A stretch of 64,000 nt of DNA from Alphaproteobacteria bacterium. Its GTDB lineage: Bacteria; Pseudomonadota; Alphaproteobacteria; Rhodobacterales; Rhodobacteraceae. The stretch covers positions 1-64,000 of the forward strand of contig JASBSZ010000015.1 in assembly GCA_030148665.1 (NCBI GenBank). Reading direction: 5' to 3'. The position numbers and the translations under genes are program-made. Below are positions 41,521 through 52,754 of the stretch, one piece after another (the first letter of the stretch is position 1; the number at the start of each line of letters is the position of its first letter). Under the pieces are notes generated by a model. It was given only the letters and a program-made list of their open reading frames with translations. It did not search any database and was not told where the DNA came from.

Positions 41521-42338
41521 TAACCGACAAAGGCCTTTTCAAGGACATATTCACCGGGTTCGCTGTTGCTGCCCTCGTGCAGGCCGGCGTCTTCGACGAT
41601 CTTTTTCATGTCCATGTTCAGCCCCATCGATCCGCATATCATGACGCGGTCGACCTTGGGGTCAAAGGGGGGCAGTTGCAGATCCTTGAACAACTCGCCG
41701 GATTCGATCAGATGGGTGATGCGCCCCATCTTGGGTGACTCCTCGCGTGTTGTGGTCGGATAGTACCACAGCTTGCCGCCGACGATTTCGGAGAGGATCT
41801 CGTCATTCATGATGTTGTCGACCAGATCCTTGCTGAACAGCAGGCCCGAGGCGCTGCGGGTCGTGTGGGTCAGGATCACCTGATCGAATTTCTCATAGAC
41901 CTCGGGGTCGCGTATCAGCGACGCAAAGGGTGCCACCCCGGTGCCGGTGGCAATCAGGTAAAGGCGTTTTCCCGGCAGCAGCGCATCGATGACCAGTGTG
42001 CCGACCGGCTTGGGCCGAATGATGATCTCGTCACCTACCTTGATATGCTGCAGCTTCGAGGTCAGCGGCCCGTTGGGCACCTTGATGGAATAGAACTCGA
42101 GCTCTTCCGCCCAGTTGGGCGAGGCAATCGAATAGGCGCGCAGCAAGGGTTTGCCGTTGTCGCCCATCAGCCCGATCATCAGGAATTCGCCGGATCGGAA
42201 TCGCAGCGACCTGGGGCGGGTCGTGCGGAACGAGAACAGGCGCTCGTTCCAATGTCTTACGGCCGTTACGGTCTGGGCGTCGGGCAGGCGCGCGGCCTTC
42301 TTGGCGGCGTCGCCCCGCAGTATGCTTTCGTCGTTCAT
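41520..42338 (-). CDS. fpr: Ferredoxin/flavodoxin-NADP+ reductase
   Basis: A 272-residue bacterial-type FNR with FAD-binding RAYSIASP, EFYSIKVPNGPLTSKLQ, and NADP-binding LIATGTGVAPFASLIRDP plus VMICGSMGLN. It ends EYVLEKAFVG, typical of the alphaproteobacterial subclass with a C-terminal extension past the usual aromatic. It exchanges electrons between NADPH and ferredoxin. It lies 65 bases after DUF934 at the end of the sulfate-reduction group, where it could supply electrons to the ferredoxin-type sulfite reductase. Confidence 0.95.
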   Translation of the reverse strand: MNDESILRGDAAKKAARLPDAQTVTAVRHWNERLFSFRTTRPRSLRFRSGEFLMIGLMGDNGKPLLRAYSIASPNWAEELEFYSIKVPNGPLTSKLQHIKVGDEIIIRPKPVGTLVIDALLPGKRLYLIATGTGVAPFASLIRDPEVYEKFDQVILTHTTRSASGLLFSKDLVDNIMNDEILSEIVGGKLWYYPTTTREESPKMGRITHLIESGELFKDLQLPPFDPKVDRVMICGSMGLNMDMKKIVEDAGLHEGSNSEPGEYVLEKAFVG

Positions 42339-42403
42339 CGGCTTGGCTTTCTGCAGAGAGGCAAATGCGTTTGGGCGTATTTAAGGGTTTTTGCGCCAAA
42401 CTT

Positions 42404-42838
42404 CTAGCAGTCAAATTGGCGCAATCTTTCCAGGAATGGATACCCTTTTGCCGTTCTGGCCGCAATCCTCGGGATTTCCTGGCCTTGGGCGATCTGCTCG
42501 GCGCCCAGCTCGATTTCGTCGAATCCCGCTGCCATCAGGGCAGGGAACTGGTCGGGCAACAGATGTCCGGCGGCCCTCAGGCGACCGTCGAAACCGGCCA
42601 TCCGCAGCAGCGCGGCCTGCGAAAATGCGCGCCCGTCAACGAATGTTTGCACCGTGATGCGGATCAGATCGATGCGCTCAAACGGGATGTTCAGGGTGCT
42701 GACGTCGAAATCCGTGCCCAGGTCGAGGGCCAGCGCACTGGCGCCCTTGCGCAGTGCGCTGGCCGCGTCGTCAGGGGTGAGAAAGCCGAATTTCCAGTGG
42801 TCCGGCTCAGCGCCGGCGCTGGTCAGGATCATGCTCAT
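42404..42838 (-). CDS. DUF934 protein of the sulfate-assimilation operon
   Basis: A 144-residue cytosolic protein. The family pattern RIDLIRITVQTFVDGRAFSQAALLR (D-G-R-x-F/Y-S-x-A core), then GHLLPDQFPALMAAGFDEIEL, identifies DUF934, which is nearly always next to cysH or sulfite reductase. Its exact role is not known; it may assist sulfite reductase. It overlaps cysH by four bases (ATGA). Confidence 0.9.
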   Translation of the reverse strand: MSMILTSAGAEPDHWKFGFLTPDDAASALRKGASALALDLGTDFDVSTLNIPFERIDLIRITVQTFVDGRAFSQAALLRMAGFDGRLRAAGHLLPDQFPALMAAGFDEIELGAEQIAQGQEIPRIAARTAKGYPFLERLRQFDC

Positions 42839-43590
42839 GCCGCCTCTCCCTGTCCGTCGGTGTGTGCCGGGCTATGCAGTCCGCATTCGATCTTGCCGCG
42901 CCCGCGCCAGCGGCCGGCGCGCTCGTCCTCGCCCTCGCGCACCGGCGTCGTGCATGGCGCGCATCCGATCGAGCGATAACCGCGATCCAGCAGAGGGTGT
43001 CGGGGCAGGTTGCGGGCACTGACATGGCGCGCGGCCTCGCCCGGTTGCCACAGGGCCAGCGGGTTGATCTTGATACGGTCGGCTTCGTCCTCTTCAAAGA
43101 CGGGCATGTCGGCGCGTGTGCCGGCCTGATAGCGTTTGCGCCCCGTGATCCAGCCGTCGAATCCGGCCAGCGCACGGGCAAGCGGCGCCACCTTGCGCAG
43201 GGCGCAGCAGGCGTCGGGGTCGAAATGATACAGCAGGCCGTCAGCGTCATGTTCCAGAAGCTCGGCACGGGGTGCGCGAATCACGCGGATATCGCGCAGG
43301 CCCAGATGCGCGGCGACCTCGCATTGATATTGCAGGGTTTCGGGGAACAGCAGCTCGGTATCGATGAACAGCACCGGCAGTGACGGGTTCAGCTGTGCGA
43401 CCATGTCGAGCAGCACGACCGAATCCGCCCCAAAGGACGAAACCAGCGCGACCCGCCCGCCAAGCGCGGGGTCAAGGGCAGCTTTCAGCGCGGCAAGCGA
43501 CAGATCGGCGCCGCTCCTGCCCTGGATGGCGGCGTTGAGCCGCGCGATGCGCTCGGCCCGAGGTGCCAGCGGGGGGCGTTCATGCAGCAT
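42835..43590 (-). CDS. cysH: Phosphoadenylyl/adenylyl-sulfate reductase
   Basis: A 251-residue reductase that makes sulfite. The PAPS-type fold has SSFGADSVVLLDMVAQ, then FIDTELLFPETLQY. The paired Cys sets CCALRK and CAPCTTPVREGEDERAGRWRG-type sequence (GCAPC, then ECGLH) indicate an [4Fe-4S] cluster, which suits an APS-reducing enzyme of plant/Pseudomonas type rather than E. coli PAPS reductase. GGAG precedes the start at 43590. It overlaps the sulfite reductase by 11 bases and DUF934 by four. Confidence 0.93.
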   Translation of the reverse strand: MLHERPPLAPRAERIARLNAAIQGRSGADLSLAALKAALDPALGGRVALVSSFGADSVVLLDMVAQLNPSLPVLFIDTELLFPETLQYQCEVAAHLGLRDIRVIRAPRAELLEHDADGLLYHFDPDACCALRKVAPLARALAGFDGWITGRKRYQAGTRADMPVFEEDEADRIKINPLALWQPGEAARHVSARNLPRHPLLDRGYRSIGCAPCTTPVREGEDERAGRWRGRGKIECGLHSPAHTDGQGEAA

Positions 43591-45241
43591 GGGGTTTCTC
43601 CTTTTCGCCATAGAGGGCTGCCCGAAACGGCGCGGTACCAAGCCGGCGCACAAGGGCCGCGAAACTTTCGTCTCGGTCGCGTCTGAGGGCGAGGTAGCTG
43701 TCGATGATGGTTTCCACGGCCCCCAGGATCGCCTGTCGCGAAAACCCGGGCCCCAGGGGACGGCCGATCGTTGCCTGCGGTCCCGGGTTGCCGCCAAGGG
43801 TGATCTGGTAGCTCTCGACCCCGCCCTTTTGCAGACCGAGGATTCCGATGTCGCCGACATGATGATGCGCGCAGGCGTTGATGCAGCCCGAAACCTTGAT
43901 CGAAAGAGGGCCAATGTCGGATTCCCGCGCCTTGAAATGGCGCGCGATGTCGCGGGCGACCGGAATGGAATGGGCCGTTGCCAGGTCGCAGTAATCCATG
44001 CCGGGGCAGGCGATGATGTCGGACAACAGCCCCGCATTGGCGGTGGCCAGCCCCGCGCTGCGCAGACGCGCATGCAGTTCGGGCAGATTTGCCTTGTGCA
44101 CGTGCGGCAGGATCAGGTTCTGCCGCTGGCTGACCCTGATTTCGCCATGGCTGAAACTTTCGGCAAGCGCGGCGATCAGGCGCATCTGTGCGCTTGATGC
44201 ATCGCCCGGCGCATCTCCGTGGCGTTTGAGCGAGATGGTCACGATCGCATGGTCCGCCCGACGGTGGGCGATCGTGTTCGTTCTGACAAAGGCGCGAAAG
44301 ACCGGGTCATGGGACCAGGCCCTGTCAAAGCCCTCCATGGGCAGTTCGTCGAACGCCGGTGGCGCAAAGGCTGTCTGAAGGTGATGCAGAAGGTTCTGTT
44401 CGGCCCCGTTGAAGCGCGCGCGCTCCAGCGGCAGGCGTGATTCGATCTCGGCGGCCAGGGCGTCGATTCCGGTTTCCAGCAAGGTGATCTTGACGCGGGC
44501 CTTGTACTTGTTGTCGCGCCGGCCGCGCAGGTTGTAGACCTGAATTGCGGCCTCCAGCCATGGCAGCAGATCCTCCTGTGGCAGGAAATCGCGCAGCACC
44601 TTGCCGACCATGGGTGTCCGTCCCAGGCCGCCGCCCAGGCTGACCTCGAAGCCGGGGGCCCCGTCGCGGCTGACCAGCCGCAGGCCGATATCGTGAAAAC
44701 GCAGCGCCTCGCGCCCCTGGTCCGAGCCGGTGACGGCAATCTTGAACTTGCGTGGCAGCCAGTTGAATTCGGGGTGACCGGCCGCCCACTGGCGGATCAG
44801 CTCGGCCACGGGACGGGGGTCGGCTGTCGCGTCCGCGCCGGCTCCGGCAAGAGGGTCGGCCGTCACGTTGCGGATGCAGTTGCCGCTGGACTGGATCGTG
44901 TGCAACCCGACCTCGGCCAGATCTTGCAGGATGTCGGGAACGTCGTTCAGCGCGATCCAGTTCAGCTGCATGTTCTGGCGCGTGGTGAAATGGCCGTATC
45001 CACGATCCCAGCGATCCGCGACATCGGCCAGCTTGCGCAGCTGTGCGGCGCTGAGCGTGCCGTAGGGGATGTTGATACGCAGCATGTAGGCATGCAGCAT
45101 CCGATACAGCCCGCTGCGCAGGCGCAGGGGGGTGAATGCCTCGGTCGGCAATGTGCCGTCGAGATGGCGTTTCAACTGGTCACGAAAGGCGCTAGCCCTG
45201 GCCAGGACGAATTCACGGTCGAGATTGTCCAGCTGATACAT
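43580..45241 (-). CDS. cysI: Siroheme [4Fe-4S] sulfite (nitrite/sulfite) reductase
   Basis: A 553-residue single-subunit reductase that takes sulfite to sulfide. Two ferredoxin-like half-domains are visible (GYGHFTTRQNMQLNWI; EIRVSQRQNLILPHV), and the cluster/siroheme cysteines lie in ACPGMDYCDLATAHS and KVSGCINACAHHHVGDIG (C-x5-C and C-x3-C). TIQSSGNCIRNVTADPLAG is the siroheme-binding region. The ferredoxin-type form would draw on Fpr encoded downstream. AGGAAACG precedes ATG 45241. Confidence 0.93.
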   Translation of the reverse strand: MYQLDNLDREFVLARASAFRDQLKRHLDGTLPTEAFTPLRLRSGLYRMLHAYMLRINIPYGTLSAAQLRKLADVADRWDRGYGHFTTRQNMQLNWIALNDVPDILQDLAEVGLHTIQSSGNCIRNVTADPLAGAGADATADPRPVAELIRQWAAGHPEFNWLPRKFKIAVTGSDQGREALRFHDIGLRLVSRDGAPGFEVSLGGGLGRTPMVGKVLRDFLPQEDLLPWLEAAIQVYNLRGRRDNKYKARVKITLLETGIDALAAEIESRLPLERARFNGAEQNLLHHLQTAFAPPAFDELPMEGFDRAWSHDPVFRAFVRTNTIAHRRADHAIVTISLKRHGDAPGDASSAQMRLIAALAESFSHGEIRVSQRQNLILPHVHKANLPELHARLRSAGLATANAGLLSDIIACPGMDYCDLATAHSIPVARDIARHFKARESDIGPLSIKVSGCINACAHHHVGDIGILGLQKGGVESYQITLGGNPGPQATIGRPLGPGFSRQAILGAVETIIDSYLALRRDRDESFAALVRRLGTAPFRAALYGEKEKPHAA

Positions 45242-45300
45242 GATCGTTTCCTGCGTGGTTGGCGGAGTGGTCCGCCTGCTCGGGCGATTTCGGCAAAGGT

Positions 45301-45867
45301 TCAGGCCGCGATGGCCCGTTTCGGGCGTTCGATCAGCCCGGCACGCACCAGCTGTCTCCACAGCGGGCGCAGCAGGGCCTCGGGGACGTTGGGCAGGCGG
45401 ATCGAAACATCGGCGGTCAGACGGATCGTGCCGTGGCCCAGATTTTCCGCAATATCGGCAATCGTCCTGAGCTCGCCCGCACTCAGCGCATGATCGAGCG
45501 GGATCACCACCAGACGATAGCCGGCCTCGGCATGGGGTACGGTATATCGCTGCACGAAGGCATCAAAAGCGGGGTCGAAACGGCGCGCTGCCAGAAAACG
45601 ATCGCGCGGGAGATCGGCCAGCCTGACCGGCCTTTCGGCAATTTCGGGCAAATGCGCGCGCTCGTCCCGGCTCAGCGGCCGGTTCACCGGGTGGTCCAGC
45701 AGCACGCCGGCGCCGGGGGTAAAGCGCACGGCCGCGCGCCCTTCGGCCAGCTCGGCAACGGCACGCAACCACGCAGGCGACAGGATATCGCTTTCGCTGT
45801 GGATCGAGACCACGCGCGCGTGGCCCAAAGGTGATGTCGGGGATGTGGCGTCGGGATGAGCGAACAT
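45301..45867 (-). CDS. Stand-alone sulfite-reductase ferredoxin-like half-domain protein
   Basis: A 188-residue protein whose C-terminal half (RLVVIPLDHALSAGELRTIA, then GHGTIRLTADVSIRLPNVPE) matches the NIR_SIR ferredoxin-like half domain. The N-terminal half (AWLRAVAELAEGRAAVRFTP, GAGVLLDHP) looks like a second, decayed copy. The Cys-rich siroheme/[4Fe-4S] module is absent, so it cannot be a reductase by itself. It is the first gene of the sulfite-reductase operon, 59 bases ahead of cysI. It may bind siroheme, assist assembly or act as a regulatory decoy; related pieces occur in CobG. Confidence 0.72.
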   Translation of the reverse strand: MFAHPDATSPTSPLGHARVVSIHSESDILSPAWLRAVAELAEGRAAVRFTPGAGVLLDHPVNRPLSRDERAHLPEIAERPVRLADLPRDRFLAARRFDPAFDAFVQRYTVPHAEAGYRLVVIPLDHALSAGELRTIADIAENLGHGTIRLTADVSIRLPNVPEALLRPLWRQLVRAGLIERPKRAIAA

Positions 45868-46034
45868 GGTACGAGCCCTTTCTTTCCTTGTAACGGTCGG
45901 CGCAGCAGAGCGACCTCTGCGCTATAATAGAATATTTTCCCGTAATTTTTGCTAGATGGGGATTGAAATAAGGATACTGTCACGCTAGACAGGTGAAGTA
46001 GGAAAAATAGTTCCGCTATTCTCTTGAGGGTAAG
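45868..46034. promoter_or_regulatory. Divergent promoter region, sulfate-reduction operon / Lrp gene
   Basis: An AT-rich patch at 45922-45955 (AATAGAATATTTTCCCG, AATTTTTGCTAG) has the look of Lrp/AsnC-type sites. A dyad CTGTC-ACGCTA-GACAG lies at 45977-45992, about 43 bases before the Lrp gene. Confidence 0.5.
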
Positions 46035-46496
46035 ATGTTGACCCAGCTGGACGAAACAGACAGGAAAATCCTTTTCGAGCTGCAGCGCGACGCGGACCAG
46101 TCGCTCGAGGAAATTGCGCACAAGATCGGCTCGTCAAAGACCCCGGTATGGAATCGGATTCGCAAACTTCGCCGCCTTGGCGTGATCCGCAAACACACCG
46201 TTCTGCTGGACCCCGACAAGCTGGGCCTTGAGGCCTGTTTCTTTGTTCTGATCCGCACGTCCGAGCATGAGTCCGCCTGGCAAGAGGCGTTTCTGCAGAC
46301 CCTGCTCGAACGCCCCGAGGTGCTCGAGGCGCATCGTCTGGCCGGCGATATCGACTATATCCTCAAGGTGCGGGTGCGCAATGCGCGCGCCTATGACGAA
46401 TTCTATCAGGCGCTGATCAGCAAGGTGAAAATCTTCAACGTCACGGCGCTGCTGTCGATGGAGGAAATCAAGTCAACGACCGAACTGGCGGTGTAG
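46035..46496 (+). CDS. Lrp/AsnC-family transcription regulator
   Basis: A 153-residue regulator. The N-terminal HTH reads LDETDRKILFELQRDADQ and SLEEIAHKIGSSKTPVWNRI. The C-terminal RAM ligand domain is EACFFVLIRTSEHESAWQEA, then VLEAHRLAGDIDYILKVRV. It is divergent from the sulfate-reduction operon across 167 bases, so it probably controls that operon and itself, perhaps in response to a sulfur-containing amino acid. ATG 46035 follows GAGGG. Confidence 0.92.
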   Translation: MLTQLDETDRKILFELQRDADQSLEEIAHKIGSSKTPVWNRIRKLRRLGVIRKHTVLLDPDKLGLEACFFVLIRTSEHESAWQEAFLQTLLERPEVLEAHRLAGDIDYILKVRVRNARAYDEFYQALISKVKIFNVTALLSMEEIKSTTELAV

Positions 46497-46573
46497 GGCG
46501 GCGGGTTATTGGGGCCGCTGTGAAGGGAAATTCCCCCGGATCGCCCGCGGTGCGGTCAGCGCCCGCCCGCGCC

Positions 46574-48301
<1,728 letters not shown>

Positions 48302-48314
48302 TCATAACGATTGA

Positions 48315-48329
48315 GAACAAGAAGCGAAC
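48315..48329 (+). promoter_or_regulatory. LexA/SOS box of recA
   Basis: GAAC (48315-48318), seven bases, GAAC (48326-48329). This is the known alphaproteobacterial SOS operator pattern (GTTC-N7-GTTC or its complement). It lies about 50 bases before the recA start, where a repressor would block transcription. Confidence 0.85.
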
Positions 48330-48379
48330 TTCGGCAGTGATTGCCGCAACGCCGGGGATATGAAATAAGAGGTCTCGAA

Positions 48380-49456
48380 ATGGCTACAGCCCTATTGGAT
48401 TTCAGCGAAAGGCGCGACATGGACAAGCAGAAGGCTCTGCAATCGGCACTCAGCCAGATCGAACGGAATTTCGGCAAGGGCTCGATCATGAAACTGGGCC
48501 AGGGCGGTGTAGTGACCGAGATCGAGGCCACGTCAACAGGCTCGCTCGGCCTCGATATCGCGCTGGGTATCGGCGGTCTGCCCAAGGGCCGCATCATCGA
48601 GATCTATGGCCCCGAATCCTCGGGCAAGACGACGCTGGCCCTGCACAGCATCGCCGAGGAACAGAAAAAGGGCGGCACCTGCGCCTTTATCGACGCGGAA
48701 CATGCGCTTGACCCGCAATATGCCCGCAAGCTGGGCGTCGATATCGAGGAATTGCTGATCAGCCAGCCCGATACCGGCGAACAGGCGCTGGAAATCACCG
48801 ACACGCTGGTGCGTTCGGGGGCGGTCAACCTGATCGTGGTCGATTCGGTTGCCGCGCTGACGCCCAAATCCGAACTCGAGGGCGACATGGGCGACAGCAG
48901 CGTCGGCGTGCACGCCCGCCTGATGAGCCAGGCCATGCGCAAGCTGACCGGCTCGATCAGCCGCAGCAATTGCATGGTCATCTTCATCAACCAGATCCGC
49001 ATGAAGATCGGCGTCATGTTCGGCAGCCCCGAAACCACGACCGGCGGCAATGCGCTGAAATTCTACGCCAGCGTGCGCCTGGACATCCGTCGCATCGGCG
49101 CCATCAAGGATCGGGATGAGGTCGTCGGCAACGCCACCCGTGTCAAGATCGTCAAGAACAAGGTTGCGCCGCCCTTCAAGCAGGTGGAATTCGACATCAT
49201 GTATGGCGAAGGCATTTCCAAGATGGGCGAGCTGCTGGACCTTGGCGTCAAGGCCGGCGTCGTGGAAAAATCCGGTTCCTGGTATTCCTACGGGGACGAG
49301 CGCATCGGGCAGGGGCGCGAAAACGCCAAGACCTATCTGCGCGAACATCCCAAGGTCGCTTGGGAGATCGAGGACAAGATCCGCGCGGCCCACGGGCTGG
49401 ATTTCGACGCCCCGCCGCCGGTCGAGGATGGCGACGACGCGGTTGTAGAGGGCTGA
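48380..49456 (+). CDS. recA: RecA recombinase
   Basis: A 358-residue strand-exchange protein. Walker A is [16 protein letters not shown], with [18 protein letters not shown], Walker [11 protein letters not shown] and the DNA-binding loops [17 protein letters not shown] and [17 protein letters not shown]. The C-terminal acidic tail ([11 protein letters not shown]) is usual. ATG 48380 follows AAGAGG. An SOS box precedes it, and the gene also mediates LexA self-cleavage. The alaS gene downstream is the usual neighbour in Rhodobacterales. Confidence 0.98.
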   Translation: MATALLDFSERRDMDKQKALQSALSQIERNFGKGSIMKLGQGGVVTEIEATSTGSLGLDIALGIGGLPKGRIIEIYGPESSGKTTLALHSIAEEQKKGGTCAFIDAEHALDPQYARKLGVDIEELLISQPDTGEQALEITDTLVRSGAVNLIVVDSVAALTPKSELEGDMGDSSVGVHARLMSQAMRKLTGSISRSNCMVIFINQIRMKIGVMFGSPETTTGGNALKFYASVRLDIRRIGAIKDRDEVVGNATRVKIVKNKVAPPFKQVEFDIMYGEGISKMGELLDLGVKAGVVEKSGSWYSYGDERIGQGRENAKTYLREHPKVAWEIEDKIRAAHGLDFDAPPPVEDGDDAVVEG

Positions 49457-49502
49457 ACGACATCCGCCAATTCACCTTGGCCGGGGCGCTTGCGTCCCGG
49501 GC

Positions 49503-49532
49503 ATGCGCCCGCCCGCCCCATGGCGGGCGCAT
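49503..49532 (+). terminator. Hairpin after recA
   Basis: ATGCGCCCGCC (49503-49513) pairs perfectly with GGCGGGCGCAT (49522-49532), an 11-base stem with an 8-base loop, 46 bases past the recA stop. The following sequence is not T-rich. Confidence 0.65.
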
Positions 49533-49806
49533 TCGCGCCCACCCGGCCGGTCGCCTGCCCCTTTGGTTGCGGGCAGTACTGAACTGGATCGAGCACGAGG
49601 TGCTCTCGGAACATCGCTGATCTCACCCGGTTGACCACCCCGAGTCCGATTGGCTCGAGTCCGATATTGAATTCATCGGTCTTTACATGAAACCGTCGCT
49701 GGCTGCGGGGGGCGATTGCTTCAGCGCCCCTCTGGCCTGTGGACAGCGCTTTGCAGGGGCGGTAAACGGTCCTGAATCCGCCAGCCCATTCAAGGACCAC
49801 GGGAAC
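49533..49806 (+). promoter_or_regulatory. alaS leader region
   Basis: No separate gene. It contains a 10-base direct repeat CGAGTCCGAT (49641-49650 and 49656-49665). A CGCCCC segment (49725-49730) can pair with GGGGCG either before it (49709-49714) or after it (49756-49761). The frame is open without stop from an ATG at 49687 into alaS and that stretch is alanine-rich. Confidence 0.4.
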
Positions 49807-52467
49807 ATGCCCACTCTGAACGAGATCCGCTCGACCTTTCTGGACTATTTCAAGAAGAACGACCACGAGATCGTCGATTCTTCGCCGCTTGTGCCGCGCA
49901 ACGACCCGACGCTGATGTTCACCAATGCGGGCATGGTGCAGTTCAAGAACGTGTTTACCGGCCTTGAACATCGCGACTATGTGCGCGCCGCGACCAGCCA
50001 GAAATGTGTGCGCGCAGGCGGCAAGCATAACGACCTCGACAATGTCGGCTATACTGCGCGCCACCACACGTTCTTTGAAATGCTGGGGAATTTCAGCTTT
50101 GGCGACTATTTCAAGGAACAGGCCATCCCCTACGCCTGGGAATTGCTGACAGGCGAATTCGGCCTCAACCCCGATCGCCTGCTGGTCACCGTCTATCACA
50201 CCGATGACGAGGCCGCCGAGATCTGGAAAAAGGTTGCCGGCTTGCCGGACGAACGCATCATCCGTATCGCCACTGACGACAATTTCTGGTCGATGGGCCC
50301 GACCGGCCCCTGCGGCCCCTGCTCCGAGATCTTTTATGACCACGGCGACCACATCCCCGGTGGCCCCCCGGGCAGCCCCGACGAGGATGGCGACCGTTTC
50401 ATCGAGATCTGGAACCTTGTGTTCATGCAGTATGAACAGTTCGCCGACGGCAGGCGTGAAAACCTGCCGCGCCCCTCGATCGACACCGGCATGGGGCTGG
50501 AACGTATCGGTGCGCTCCTGCAGGGCAAGCATGACAATTACGATACCGATCTGATGCGCGACCTGATCGAGGCCTCGGCCCATGTCACGAACACCGATCC
50601 CGACGGGCCGGGGCGCGTGCATCACAGGGTGATCGCCGACCACCTGCGCTCGGTCTCGTTCCTGATTGCCGATGGCGTTCTGCCCAGCAACGAGGGCCGC
50701 GGCTATGTGCTGCGCCGCATCATGCGCCGCGCCATGCGGCACGCGCATCTGTTGGGCGCGCGCGAGCCCGTCATGCACAAGCTGGTGCCGGCGCTTGTCG
50801 CGCAGATGGGGCAGGCCTTCCCCGAACTTGCCCGCGCACAGCGCATGATCGAGGATACCCTGCTGCTGGAAGAAACCCGTTTCCGCAACACGCTGGAACG
50901 GGGCTTGCGCCTGCTGGACGCCGAACTGGCCCGCCTGCCCGAGGGCGCGCCGCTGCCCGGCGATGTGGCCTTCCGCCTGTATGACACCTATGGCTTTCCT
51001 CTGGATCTGACGCAGGACGCCCTGCGCGAAAAGGGCCGCAGCGTGGATGTCGCCGGTTTCAATGCCGCCATGGCCGAACAAAAGGCCAAGGCGCGCGCCG
51101 CCTGGGCGGGATCGGGCGAGGCGGCCGAAGAAACCGTCTGGTTCGACATTGCCGATGCGCATGAGGCGACCGATTTCCTTGGCTATGACACCGAAACGGC
51201 CGAGGGCCAGATCATCGCGCTGGTGCAGGGCGGCAAGACGGTGGAGGCCGCCCGCAAAGGCGACAAGGTGCAGATCGTGCTGAACCAGACCCCGTTTTAT
51301 GCCGAGGCCGGTGGCCAGGTCGGCGACAGCGGCATCATCACCACGCCGGGCGGCAAGGCGCGCGTCACCGATGTGCGCAAGCATTCCGGCCTGTTTGCTC
51401 ATGTGGCCGAGGTCATCGAGGGCACAATCGGCAAGGGCGAGGCGGCCGAGCTCGAGGTCGATCACGACCGGCGCGCCAAGATCCGCGCCAACCACTCGGC
51501 CACCCACCTGCTGAACGAGGCGCTGCGCCAGGTGCTGGGCGAGCATGTCGCACAGCGCGGCTCGCTCAACGACGATCAGCGCCTGCGTTTCGATTTCAGC
51601 CACAACAAGGCGGTGAGCGCCGAAGAACTGGCGCGTATCGAGGATCTGGTCAATCGCTTCATCCGCCAGAACACGCCCGTGGAAACCCGCATCATGACGC
51701 CCGACGAGGCACGTGAACTGGGCGCGCAGGCGCTGTTTGGCGAAAAATACGGCGATGAGGTGCGTGTCGTGTCCATGGGGCTGGCACAGGGCAGCGGCAA
51801 GGGGATCGACGGCAATACCTGGTCGATCGAGCTTTGCGGCGGCACCCATGTGCGGCGCACGGGCGATATCGGCCTGTTCAAGCTGGTCAGCGAAAGCGCA
51901 TCCGCCAGCGGCATCCGCCGGATCGAGGCATTGACCGGCGCCCGCGCACTCGAACATGTGCGTGCTCAGGAAACGGCGCTGAACGCGATCACCGCCATGC
52001 TCAAGGCGCGCCCCGAAGAGTTGGGCGAGCGTCTCGATGCGCTGCTGGCCGAGCGGCGCAGGCTGCAAAACGAGGTTGCCGATCTGCGCCGCAATCTGGC
52101 GATGGCCGGCGGCGGCAAGGCAGATGCGCCCGAGGCCCGCGAAATAGGCGGTGTGCCGCTTCTGGCGCAGGTCCTGCATGGCGTGTCAGGCAAGGATCTG
52201 CGCGCGCTCGTTGATGAACACAAGGCGCGGCTGAAATCGGGTGCGATCCTGCTGATTGCCGACACCGGCGGCAAGGCGGCGGTTGCGGCGGGCGTCACCG
52301 ATGACCTGACCGACCGGATCTCGGCCGTCGACATGGTGCGCGCGGCCGCTGCTGCGCTTGGCGGCAAGGGGGGCGGGGGGCGCCCCGACATGGCGCAGGC
52401 GGGCGGCGCCAGCGCCGATAATGCGGATGCCGCGATCAAGCGGGTCGAAAATTTGCTGGAGGAATGA
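49807..52467 (+). CDS. alaS: Alanyl-tRNA synthetase
   Basis: An 886-residue class II synthetase. Motif 1 region [35 protein letters not shown] and [19 protein letters not shown] are in the catalytic domain. The editing domain has [16 protein letters not shown] and the C-terminal zinc ligand CGGTHV. The C-Ala end includes [17 protein letters not shown]. Standard length. ATG 49807 matches the family start, although the frame continues 40 codons upstream. The next gene starts two bases past its stop. Confidence 0.97.
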   Translation: MPTLNEIRSTFLDYFKKNDHEIVDSSPLVPRNDPTLMFTNAGMVQFKNVFTGLEHRDYVRAATSQKCVRAGGKHNDLDNVGYTARHHTFFEMLGNFSFGDYFKEQAIPYAWELLTGEFGLNPDRLLVTVYHTDDEAAEIWKKVAGLPDERIIRIATDDNFWSMGPTGPCGPCSEIFYDHGDHIPGGPPGSPDEDGDRFIEIWNLVFMQYEQFADGRRENLPRPSIDTGMGLERIGALLQGKHDNYDTDLMRDLIEASAHVTNTDPDGPGRVHHRVIADHLRSVSFLIADGVLPSNEGRGYVLRRIMRRAMRHAHLLGAREPVMHKLVPALVAQMGQAFPELARAQRMIEDTLLLEETRFRNTLERGLRLLDAELARLPEGAPLPGDVAFRLYDTYGFPLDLTQDALREKGRSVDVAGFNAAMAEQKAKARAAWAGSGEAAEETVWFDIADAHEATDFLGYDTETAEGQIIALVQGGKTVEAARKGDKVQIVLNQTPFYAEAGGQVGDSGIITTPGGKARVTDVRKHSGLFAHVAEVIEGTIGKGEAAELEVDHDRRAKIRANHSATHLLNEALRQVLGEHVAQRGSLNDDQRLRFDFSHNKAVSAEELARIEDLVNRFIRQNTPVETRIMTPDEARELGAQALFGEKYGDEVRVVSMGLAQGSGKGIDGNTWSIELCGGTHVRRTGDIGLFKLVSESASASGIRRIEALTGARALEHVRAQETALNAITAMLKARPEELGERLDALLAERRRLQNEVADLRRNLAMAGGGKADAPEAREIGGVPLLAQVLHGVSGKDLRALVDEHKARLKSGAILLIADTGGKAAVAAGVTDDLTDRISAVDMVRAAAAALGGKGGGGRPDMAQAGGASADNADAAIKRVENLLEE

Positions 52468-52469
52468 CA

Positions 52470-52754
52470 ATGGCAGTTTATGCAATGGTCCATATCGACG
52501 TGACCGACCCGGACTCTTACGGAAAATATGCCGAACTGGCTGGCCCCGCGGTGCAGAAATACGGCGGTGAATTTCTGGCCCGCGGCGGCGAGTGCAAGCA
52601 GATGGAGGGCAAGGGCCGCGCCCGCAACGTCATCATCCGCTTTCCCGACTGGGAAACCGCGCTGTCCTTCTACAACGGCCCCGAATACCAGGAGGCCCTG
52701 AAATACGGCCTGCCCGCGGCCGAGCGCGAATACACCTTTGTCGAGGGCGTCTGA
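52470..52754 (+). CDS. DUF1330 protein
   Basis: A 94-residue dimeric alpha-beta barrel domain (YAMVHIDVTDPDSYGKYAEL, NVIIRFPDWETALSFYNGPEY, EREYTFVEGV). DUF1330 proteins are related to ABM/EthD-like folds and mostly lack known functions. Three ATGs stand close together; 52470 is chosen because GGAGG lies seven bases upstream. It is tightly linked to alaS, so probably on the same transcript. The convergent hpt gene ends at the next base. Confidence 0.88.
   Translation: MAVYAMVHIDVTDPDSYGKYAELAGPAVQKYGGEFLARGGECKQMEGKGRARNVIIRFPDWETALSFYNGPEYQEALKYGLPAAEREYTFVEGV

Noticed and set aside
49333-52179. 948-codon frame opposite alaS
   Set aside because: Antisense shadow of alaS; no start context or motifs.
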